From: JAGTRP01 sp050259815
Lineage (GTDB): Bacteria > Pseudomonadota > Gammaproteobacteria > Burkholderiales > Rhodocyclaceae
Assembly (NCBI GenBank): GCA_050259815.1
Contig: JBLNBI010000483.1
Span: 1 to 8,405 of the forward strand
Length of the DNA stretch: 8,405 bases
Direction: 5' to 3'
Shown here: piece after piece, positions 1-4,872 of the stretch
Layout: each line of letters starts with the position of its first letter
How positions within the stretch are numbered: position 1 is the first letter of the stretch
Notes under the pieces: generated by a model
Told to the model about the DNA's origin: nothing
The model's database searches: none
What the model saw: the letters and a program-made list of their open reading frames with translations, nothing else
Translations under genes and position numbers: made by a program

Positions 1-1
1 C

Positions 2-763
2 GCCATGCCCGGACTGGTGGGACAGATAGACCTGCTCTGCCAGGACCCGGCATTCAGCCCCGCCTTCCGCTGCGGCCGGATTCCCGTCCGGACCCAACGC
101 CACGCCCTGACCATGAATGTCCGGACCGAAGGCAGCTTCGACGCCTACTGGTCCGAGCGTTCCAAGAATCTCCGAGCCACCATACGCACCCGGGCAAACC
201 GCGTCACCAAGGCCGGGCTTCAGCCCCGCCTGGTATGCCTGACCGGAACGGAACAGATGCGTGATGCCGTGGGGCGCTTCGCCGCCCTGGAGACCTCGGG
301 ATGGAAGGGCCGGGCCGGCACCGCCCTGGGCAGCGACAGCATCCAGGGACCGTTCTACGCCGACATCATGGAACGCTTCGCCGAGACCGGACAGGCCTTC
401 GTCTATGAATACTGGCTGGACGACCGCCTGGCCGCCTCCCAGCTTGCCATCGCCGCCGGCTCCATGCTGGTGCTCCTCAAGACCACCTACAACGAGGAAT
501 TCGCCTATTACTCCCCGGGGCGCCTGCTGCTCCGGGAGGTGATCCGGGATGGCTTCGAGCGCTTCCCCGGCGGCGCCGTCGAGTTCTACACCAATGCCGA
601 TTCCGACCAGTTGGCCTGGGCCACCGGTCAGCGCTGGATCGAGCATGTGACCCTGTACCGGAACCCGGCGGTGGAACAGCTTATGACCGGCGTCCAATCC
701 CTGCGCCGCCGGCTCCAGGCCGCCCTGCGCAGGCCGTCTCCGCAGGCAGAGCAATCCGCCTAG
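2..763 (+). CDS. GNAT/CelD-like (BcsL-type) acetyltransferase, 5'-truncated by window edge
   Basis: The reading frame is open from the first complete codon at base 2 to the TAG at 761-763. An ATG at base 5 would give 252 residues, but no ribosome site can be seen and CelD/BcsL-type proteins are usually 350-400 residues, so I treat this as the C-terminal part of a longer protein. Visible family features are the F-D-A-Y-W followed by R-S-K-N-L-R block near residues 44-57 (counted from base 5), then an acyltransferase fold with a Y-E-Y-W strand, a 'LKTTYNEEFAYYSPGRLLL' stretch around residues 157-176, and an E-F-Y-T-N-A-D strand near the end. The stretch before the G-R-L-L-L turn is the usual acyl-CoA-binding region of the Acetyltransf_6 group. 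Such proteins are often found in exopolysaccharide or cellulose gene clusters, but no such neighbour is seen here. The substrate is unknown. The C-terminus is basic (repeated R-R-R/L-R-R-P). Confidence 0.8.
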   Translation, partial: AMPGLVGQIDLLCQDPAFSPAFRCGRIPVRTQRHALTMNVRTEGSFDAYWSERSKNLRATIRTRANRVTKAGLQPRLVCLTGTEQMRDAVGRFAALETSGWKGRAGTALGSDSIQGPFYADIMERFAETGQAFVYEYWLDDRLAASQLAIAAGSMLVLLKTTYNEEFAYYSPGRLLLREVIRDGFERFPGGAVEFYTNADSDQLAWATGQRWIEHVTLYRNPAVEQLMTGVQSLRRRLQAALRRPSPQAEQSA

Positions 764-890
764 GGGGAGGCGGCCCGCTTCCTTCGGCTATATTCCCGCC
801 CCCCACCGTTACGGTGCGTGCTTCCCTAGTGCATTTTCCGGGTCGCAGCCGATTCACGAAGGCGTAACAAAACATGGCCAGAATGCGGCC
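764..890. other. Intergenic gap after the acyltransferase gene
   Basis: No gene is supported here. A small dyad, caccg-tta-cggtg at 804-816, is too short and lacks a T-run, so I do not call it a terminator. The gap ends at the promoter proposed for the small gene at 951. Confidence 0.4.
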
Positions 891-919
891 TTGTTTGAAC
901 GACACCCATCCAATATACG
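891..919 (+). promoter_or_regulatory. Putative sigma-70 promoter for the 72-residue small gene
   Basis: TTGTTT at 891-896 and TATACG at 914-919 are separated by exactly 17 bases, a good housekeeping promoter layout (3/6 and 4/6 matches to consensus). Transcription would start near 926, about 25 bases ahead of the ATG at 951. If real, it rules out the in-frame TTG at 891 as a start codon, because that codon lies inside the -35 box. It is a prediction from sequence only. Confidence 0.45.
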
Positions 920-950
920 CCTTTCGGATCAATCCCTTGCGGCAGCGGCC

Positions 951-1169
951 ATGGAACAGAAACCCAACAGCACCCTCGAAAAATATGTCGGGCGAATCGT
1001 CAGCCTGAACAAGCTCGCTTTTGACAAACTGATCCAGAAGGCGAAGCGCGGCGCCGATGCCGACAACTGTTTCCTGGTGGCGGAAGTCAATCGGGAAATG
1101 CGCAAGCTGATCTGCTACGGGGCCAATACCCGCATCGCCGTCGGCGCCTCCGAGGTCTTCCTGATCTAG
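951..1169 (+). CDS. Small protein of unknown function, 72 residues
   Basis: I do not recognise this family. The frame encodes a soluble, mildly basic protein with no signal peptide or membrane segment. It has a helical-looking N-terminal half rich in K/L (L-E-K-Y-V-G, L-N-K-L-A-F-D-K-L-I-Q-K-A-K) and a C-terminal half with alternating hydrophobic residues ending V-F-L-I. There are two cysteines, in N-C-F and I-C-Y. I chose the ATG at 951 over the upstream in-frame TTG at 891 because a plausible promoter covers 891-919. The ribosome site at 951 is weak (ggcagcgg). Codons are strongly GC-ending (gcg aag cgc ggc gcc gat gcc gac) as in the flanking genes, and a strong terminator follows the stop. 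Together these make a real monocistronic gene likely. The function is open. Confidence 0.7.
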   Translation: MEQKPNSTLEKYVGRIVSLNKLAFDKLIQKAKRGADADNCFLVAEVNREMRKLICYGANTRIAVGASEVFLI

Positions 1170-1213
1170 CGCCGCCGGTACTCTTCGCTCTCTCCAGGAT
1201 CGTCATGGAGTTC

Positions 1214-1238
1214 AGCCCGGCACCGCCGGGCTTTTTTT
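1214..1238 (+). terminator. Rho-independent terminator
   Basis: An 8-bp perfect stem, agcccggc (1214-1221) and gccgggct (1225-1232), with a 3-base loop, runs directly into seven T residues (1232-1238). It lies 45 bases past the stop of the small gene ending at 1169 and clearly closes that transcript. Confidence 0.9.
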
Positions 1239-1256
1239 GGCTCATCGCAATTTGCC

Positions 1257-1314
1257 GGGGAATTACAGCATTTCCCTACCGGCATCTACGGGGAATCAGC
1301 CATTACCTGACCGG
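1257..1314 (+). repeat. Two imperfect direct repeats with inner dyads, 33 bases apart
   Basis: Copy 1 (1257-1282) and copy 2 (1290-1314) both begin GGGGAAT and end CCTnACCGG or CCTACCGG. Their start points are 33 bases apart, about three helical turns. Each holds a weak dyad of the form GGGAAT-N5/6-ATTnCC: 1258-1275 in copy 1 and 1291-1307 in copy 2. The pair sits after the terminator of the preceding gene and about 57 bases ahead of the TTG start at 1371, the usual place for operators. No regulator is identified. Confidence 0.4.
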
Positions 1315-1359
1315 AACAGCTTTGCCAACATCATAGCCATCCACAAAACGACCTGCAGC

Positions 1360-1363
1360 GGAG
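1360..1363 (+). promoter_or_regulatory. Ribosome binding site that decides a TTG start
   Basis: GGAG at 1360-1363 is seven bases ahead of the TTG at 1371. No ATG or GTG is available nearby in this frame, so this site is the main support for the start of the 60-residue frame. Confidence 0.5.
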
Positions 1364-1370
1364 TCATATC

Positions 1371-1553
1371 TTGGAAAAGGCAAAACAGGGTTTCAGCCAA
1401 CAGTACCTGAAGCAGGTGCACGAAGAGTGGCTCTACGTCCAGTCGGTGGAAGCCCGGCTGACGTCGGCCTCCCCGTCCGCCGAACGGGCCGAGCCCCGAT
1501 ATGCCTTTCACTTCGAGGTTCCTCCGGAGGGGCCGAAGGCTCCCTGGCTATAG
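1371..1553 (+). CDS. Small protein of unknown function, 60 residues, TTG start
   Basis: I do not recognise this protein. It begins with a basic helical stretch (E-K-A-K-Q-G-F-S-Q-Q-Y-L-K-Q-V), followed by H-E-E-W-L-Y-V-Q-S-V-E-A-R-L and a Pro-rich end (F-H-F-E-V-P-P-E-G-P-K-A-P-W-L). There is no signal peptide or membrane segment. It starts at TTG with a well-placed GGAG seven bases upstream. Third codon positions are mostly G or C, which favours real coding in this frame over the overlapping frame that opens at 1427. Its stop lies 66 bases ahead of the ATG of the exported Thr/His-rich protein and no terminator lies between, so the two could be co-transcribed. A perfect 10-base palindrome, cctccggagg, lies inside the gene at 1521-1530. 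Coding status is likely but unproven. Confidence 0.5.
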   Translation: MEKAKQGFSQQYLKQVHEEWLYVQSVEARLTSASPSAERAEPRYAFHFEVPPEGPKAPWL

Positions 1554-1619
1554 CGCTTCATCAACGCCGGGGCTGCCGATGGCGGTGCCGGACTATCTCA
1601 ACCCTCAGGAGATCGCCCC

Positions 1620-1862
1620 ATGACCAAGTCCTTGATCGCCCTTGCCCTAGCAGCCGCCTTCGGCTTCGCCCATGCCGCCGAAACCACCACCACGACGACC
1701 ACCACCACCGATAACGCGACGGCCCCCAAGGCAACCAAGCATGTCCGCCGGCACCATGCCCGCCACGCCGCGCCGAAGCATCACAAACGGGTAGTCCGCA
1801 AGGAAACCACCACGACCACGGTCGATACCGCTCCCGCCACCGGCACGCCCCCGACCCGTTGA
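1620..1862 (+). CDS. Exported Thr/His/Arg-rich small protein, acid-shock (Asr)-like architecture, 80 residues
   Basis: The ATG at 1620 has AGGAG at 1607-1611, eight bases upstream. Residues 1-19 form a clear Sec signal peptide (M-T-K, a hydrophobic run, A-H-A then A-E), so the mature product of about 61 residues should be periplasmic or secreted. It has three parts: a nine-threonine run (22-30), a strongly basic core (37-61) with ten Lys/Arg and six His (H-V-R-R-H-H-A-R-H, K-H-H-K-R), and a second threonine run (63-67), each run preceded by Glu. The tail is Pro/Thr-rich. No globular domain is expected. The layout (signal peptide, then A-E-T, a Thr tract, and basic His/Lys pairs) resembles enterobacterial acid-shock protein Asr, which is a suggestion from architecture, not demonstrated homology. 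Metal or polyanion binding is another possibility. A strong hairpin follows the stop, and a multicopper oxidase gene lies downstream. Confidence 0.75.
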   Translation: MTKSLIALALAAAFGFAHAAETTTTTTTTTDNATAPKATKHVRRHHARHAAPKHHKRVVRKETTTTTVDTAPATGTPPTR

Positions 1863-1869
1863 GCAGGCT

Positions 1870-1899
1870 GCTCCCCGCCGTCTCCACTCGGCGGGGAGC
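1870..1899 (+). terminator. Strong hairpin, likely transcript end without a T-run
   Basis: An 11-bp perfect stem, gctccccgccg (1870-1880) and cggcggggagc (1889-1899), has an 8-base loop and begins 8 bases after the stop of the Asr-like gene. It has no T-run afterwards, so it may be a weak terminator or an RNA-stabilising 3' hairpin rather than a full intrinsic terminator. Confidence 0.55.
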
Positions 1900-2087
1900 A
1901 CGCCTCCACGCCATCCACGCCGGCCCCACCATTTCCATACGTCGTTTTCCCTCGTCCAAATAGCAAATCCTGTCCGCTTGCTGGGGAATTCCGGTTATGC
2001 CCCCCTGTTGCGGCCTCCTCTATCTTGCCGACACACAAATCTGGCCTTAGCAGCCGATCCACTCGACAAGAAAAGGAGGAGATGAAT
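1900..2087 (+). other. Upstream region of the multicopper oxidase gene
   Basis: No gene and no clear -35/-10 pair can be seen here. TTGCTGGGGAATTCC at 1978-1992 echoes TTGCCGGGGAATTAC at 1252-1266. GGGAAT at 1984-1989 is followed after seven bases by ATGCCC (1997-2002), a dyad like those at 1257-1314. This makes it a candidate operator shared by the two upstream regions. Confidence 0.35.
2074..2079 (+). promoter_or_regulatory. Shine-Dalgarno site deciding the oxidase start
   Basis: AGGAGG at 2074-2079 is a near-perfect ribosome site. It is eight bases from the ATG at 2088 but only two bases from the ATG at 2082, so initiation at 2088 is favoured. Confidence 0.75.
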
Positions 2088-4145
2088 ATGGATAGACGCC
2101 GTTTCCTGAAGACCACCGCAGTTGCCACCGTGGGGCTGGGAGCCAGCTCCCTGTTTCCCATGAAGGTGGCTTGGGCCTATAGCCAGAGCCCGAGCATCCA
2201 GAAATTCGCCACAACCCTGCGCCGCCCGGGCACCGGGCCCAATACCATTCCCGTTGCCCAGTCCGATGGCCTGGGTTTCGGCGGTGCGACGCACTACACC
2301 ATCGACATCCGGCAATTCGAAGACAACGTGCTTCCACCACCCCACGGCACCACCCGGCTGCGGGGATACGCCCAGGGAAATGCGGGCGGTACCCACCTGG
2401 GCAGCATCATCGTCGCCCGGCGGGGGCAGCCGGTGCAGATCACCTTCCGCAATACCCTGCCCGACCAGCACATCCTGCCGGTGGATACCAGTCTCATGGG
2501 GGCCGATGGCCCGACCAACCGGGTAGCAGTACACCTCCACGGCGGCAAAGTCCCCTGGGTGAGCGACGGCACGCCCCACGCCTGGTGGACGCCGGATGGG
2601 CAGCGGGGCGACGGCTTCGTGGATGTGCTCTCTTTGCTCAATCCCAGCCAATCGTCGAGTAGCAATGCGGCGGAATATTTCTATCCCAACGACCAGGGCG
2701 CCCGGGTAATGTGGTTCCACGACCACGCCCTGGGCATCACCCGGCTCAATGCCTACGCCGGCCTCGCCTCCCTCTACGTCCTGACCGACGACTACGAGCA
2801 GACGCTGGTCACCGAAAACAAGCTGCCCGGCCCCCTGGATTCCCGGACCCATTACCTGGTGTTCCAGGACAAGATCTTCGTCTCCCCGACCATCGACACG
2901 GACGACCCGACCTGGCGCAATGCGGTGCCCGACAGCAAGCCGGGGGACCTGTGGTATCCCCACGTGTACGATCCCGCCCGCTGGGAGGTCGCCACGGGCA
3001 CTGCCCCCATGCCCGATCCCTCCTGCGTTCCCGAGGTGTTCGGCGACACCATCCTGGTCAATGGCACCGCCTACCCCACCGTCACCCTGGAGGCCCGGGT
3101 CCATCGCCTGCGGCTCCTCAACGCCTGCAATGCCCGCTTCCTGAATCCCCGGCTGCTCTACGCCCAGGCCAAGGCGCCGACGGAACCGGATCTCAACGCC
3201 CCCGGCCCCGGCTTCATCCAGATCGGAACCGAAGGGGGCTTCCTGCCGGCCCCGGTGGCGGTCAATGGCCGCAACGGCATTCCCCTGCTCCTGGCCCCGG
3301 CCGAGCGGGCGGACCTCATTGTCGACCTCACCCAGGTGGCGCCGGGCTCCACCCTGATCCTCTACAACGATGCGCCCACGCCCTATCCCATGGGGGATTC
3401 CCGCTACGACTACTACCCCGGCAATCCGAAGACGCCGTCGTCGGTGGCAGGATTCGGCCCCGATACCCGGACTCTGCTGCAGATCAAGGTGGTGGCTCCC
3501 GTCGGCGCCGCTGACCCGACCCTGAACCTCCCGGCTGCCTTCACCCCGACGGACCCCTTTGCCATAGCCCAGACACCGGGCGTGCCCACGCCGGTGCCTT
3601 CCGGCGTCAATGTCCGGCGCCTGACCCTGAACGAGGATTTCGACGAACACGGCCGCCTCATCCAGTACCTGGGCACCGACCAACCGGTCAATACGGGAGG
3701 CAAATCCTCCGCCTTCGGGCGGCCCTACGATTCCCCCCCCACCGAGATCATCGACAAGGGCACTGCCGAGGTCTGGGAAATCGCCAATCTGACCGCCGAC
3801 ACCCATCCCATTCACTTCCACCTGGTGAATGTGCAGGTATTGAGCCGCCAGCGCTTCTCGGACAAGACCTATGGCCGGGGCAAGAACATTCCCGTCACCG
3901 GCGTCCCCCTCAAATTCCTGGGCAAGCCGATGGCACCGGCTGCCAACGAACTGGGCTGGAAGGAAACCGTCCGGGTCAATCCGGGCGAAGTATTGCGGGT
4001 ATGGATCAAGTTCGACCTGCCGGTCGTCCCCTTCACGGTCCCCCTATCGACCCGGACGGGCGTGACGGGCCATGAATACGTCTGGCACTGCCATATCCTC
4101 GAACACGAGGAGCACGACATGATGCGGCCCATGGTGGTGATCTGA
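2088..4145 (+). CDS. Tat-exported multicopper oxidase (CotA/bilirubin-oxidase type)
   Basis: This enzyme would couple one-electron oxidation of a phenolic, bilin or metal substrate to reduction of O2 to water, in the periplasm. From the ATG at 2088 it has 685 residues. The Tat signal is R-R-R-F-L-K at residues 3-8, with probable cleavage after A-W-A (30), which fits export of a folded, copper-loaded protein. Copper sites are complete: H149-L-H151-G-G, H211-D-H213, H573-P-I-H576-F-H578, and H667-C668-H669 with H673 and M678 (the type 1 Cys, His and axial Met). The sequence around them (W-V-S-D-G-T-P, R-L-N-A-Y-A-G-L, H-I-L-E-H-E-E-H-D-M-M-R-P) is of the CotA/phenoxazinone-synthase/bilirubin-oxidase group. 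A middle cupredoxin domain (about 280-430) carries P-A-E-R-A-D-L-I-V-D. It is longer than CotA (about 510 residues), with extra loops. There is no methionine-rich copper segment, which argues against a CueO-type cuprous oxidase. The substrate cannot be told from sequence. Confidence 0.93.
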   Translation: MDRRRFLKTTAVATVGLGASSLFPMKVAWAYSQSPSIQKFATTLRRPGTGPNTIPVAQSDGLGFGGATHYTIDIRQFEDNVLPPPHGTTRLRGYAQGNAGGTHLGSIIVARRGQPVQITFRNTLPDQHILPVDTSLMGADGPTNRVAVHLHGGKVPWVSDGTPHAWWTPDGQRGDGFVDVLSLLNPSQSSSSNAAEYFYPNDQGARVMWFHDHALGITRLNAYAGLASLYVLTDDYEQTLVTENKLPGPLDSRTHYLVFQDKIFVSPTIDTDDPTWRNAVPDSKPGDLWYPHVYDPARWEVATGTAPMPDPSCVPEVFGDTILVNGTAYPTVTLEARVHRLRLLNACNARFLNPRLLYAQAKAPTEPDLNAPGPGFIQIGTEGGFLPAPVAVNGRNGIPLLLAPAERADLIVDLTQVAPGSTLILYNDAPTPYPMGDSRYDYYPGNPKTPSSVAGFGPDTRTLLQIKVVAPVGAADPTLNLPAAFTPTDPFAIAQTPGVPTPVPSGVNVRRLTLNEDFDEHGRLIQYLGTDQPVNTGGKSSAFGRPYDSPPTEIIDKGTAEVWEIANLTADTHPIHFHLVNVQVLSRQRFSDKTYGRGKNIPVTGVPLKFLGKPMAPAANELGWKETVRVNPGEVLRVWIKFDLPVVPFTVPLSTRTGVTGHEYVWHCHILEHEEHDMMRPMVVI

Positions 4146-4154
4146 TAGGCCACC

Positions 4155-4176
4155 GGACCCCGACGCCCCGGGGTCC
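4155..4176. terminator. Hairpin between convergent genes, possible bidirectional terminator
   Basis: Stem ggaccccg (4155-4162) pairs with cggggtcc (4169-4176) around a 6-base loop. It lies 9 bases past the oxidase stop, and its last base is also part of the peroxiredoxin stop codon (4176-4178, minus strand). There is no T-run on either side, so termination strength is uncertain. Confidence 0.5.
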
Positions 4177-4769
4177 TACCGCCGCGCCATGGCCTTCCCG
4201 GCCAGGCGCCGAACCGCCTCCAAGGCCTTGGCCACATTGGATGTGGGGGAATCGCTCCCGGCCACCGTTGCTGCGATCCGGCCATCGGGAGCCACCACAA
4301 AAATGTATTGCTCCACCAGCCCGTGCTGGACCGGTATGCCCTGGGTATCCGTCGTCCCCGGGGGCGGTTCGACCACGGCCAGATCATAGGATTTGGCGAT
4401 GCTGCCGTCGGCGTCGGAAGCAACCGCCACCTTCCCGCCGCAATAATTCGGGTCGGCGGAGTAGCCCTTGAGGCGGTCGATGCTGTCCAGGGAAACCCCC
4501 ACCACCGTCGCTCCGGCCGCCACGAACTGCTCGTAGTTGGCCGCGAACTGGTGGGCCTGGATGTCACAGGCCTCGGTGAAGGCGGCGGGATAAAAGTAGA
4601 TGACCACCGGCCCCTTCTTCAGCGCTTCCTTCAGGGAATAGCTGGAAGCCTTGCCGGCCAGGGCTGACGGCGCGGTGAAATCCGGCGCCCGGTCGCCCTC
4701 CCTCAAGGCGGCGACGGCGGGAAAGGCGATCGCCAATGACAAGAGGCAGCCGGCCAACAGACGAGTCAT
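4176..4769 (-). CDS. Exported peroxiredoxin, AhpC/TSA (BCP/PrxQ-like) family
   Basis: This thiol peroxidase would reduce H2O2 or organic peroxides in the periplasm. From the ATG at 4769 it has 197 residues; an alternative ATG at 4775 adds two. GGGGA sits six bases ahead of 4769 but directly abuts 4775, so I prefer the inner start. Residues 1-20 are a Sec signal peptide (cleavage near A-V-A, 20). The thioredoxin fold follows: G-D-R-A-P-D-F (25-31), then P-V-V-I-Y-F-Y-P-A-A-F-T-E-A-C, with peroxidatic C68 in the classic P-x-x-x-T-x-x-C motif. C110 (N-Y-C-G-G), 42 residues later, could be the resolving cysteine. A D-x-D-G segment and Q-Y-I-F-V-V-A-P-D-G-R-I follow. Most relatives are cytosolic, so the signal peptide is noteworthy. 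It converges on the oxidase gene and diverges from the penicillin-binding protein gene. The reductant partner is not in the window. Confidence 0.9.
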   Translation of the reverse strand: MTRLLAGCLLSLAIAFPAVAALREGDRAPDFTAPSALAGKASSYSLKEALKKGPVVIYFYPAAFTEACDIQAHQFAANYEQFVAAGATVVGVSLDSIDRLKGYSADPNYCGGKVAVASDADGSIAKSYDLAVVEPPPGTTDTQGIPVQHGLVEQYIFVVAPDGRIAATVAGSDSPTSNVAKALEAVRRLAGKAMARR

Positions 4770-4832
4770 TTCCATTCCCCGATCAGGCTATAGGGCTAAA
4801 GACCCCGTTTGGGCCGGATGGTTGCTGCCCTG

Positions 4833-4841
4833 TGATATAAG
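4833..4841 (+). promoter_or_regulatory. Extended -10 promoter for the penicillin-binding protein gene
   Basis: TG-A-TATAAG (TG at 4833-4834, hexamer 4836-4841) matches an extended -10 element, five of six bases in the hexamer. No good -35 lies 17 bases upstream, which extended -10 promoters tolerate. The start of transcription would be near 4848, about 25 bases ahead of the ATG at 4873. The overlapping AAGGAG (4839-4844) is too far from that ATG to act as its ribosome site. Confidence 0.45.
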
Positions 4842-4872
4842 GAGCCACGCCCATCCGCCGCTTTCCGTTCCG

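Noticed and set aside
1521..1530. Palindrome cctccggagg as an operator
   Set aside because: It lies inside a probable coding frame, and short GC palindromes are common in this composition.
1427..1714. A 95-codon plus-strand frame overlapping both the 60-residue and the Asr-like genes
   Set aside because: It is Arg/Ser-rich shadow sequence with no ribosome site, out of frame with the better supported small genes.
1561..2161. Minus-strand frames opposite the Asr-like gene
   Set aside because: They are Gly/Trp/Arg-rich complements of the ACC and basic codons, have no ribosome site, and cross the oxidase start region.
1995..3821. A minus-strand open frame of about 608 codons opposite the multicopper oxidase
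   Set aside because: It reads Gly/Val/Arg-rich sequence with no domain, and arises from the GC-ending codons of the oxidase, whose copper motifs are unambiguous on the plus strand.
4176..4769. Peroxiredoxin as a lipoprotein, because L-A-G-C occurs at residues 5-8
   Set aside because: The lipobox-like string is too close to the N-terminus, with no hydrophobic stretch before it. The normal signal peptidase I site near residue 20 explains the sequence better.
4651..4872. An N-terminal extension of the penicillin-binding protein to 4651
   Set aside because: It would overlap the start of the peroxiredoxin gene on the other strand and place extra sequence ahead of the normal basic N-terminus and membrane anchor. 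A promoter-like element lies at 4833-4841.
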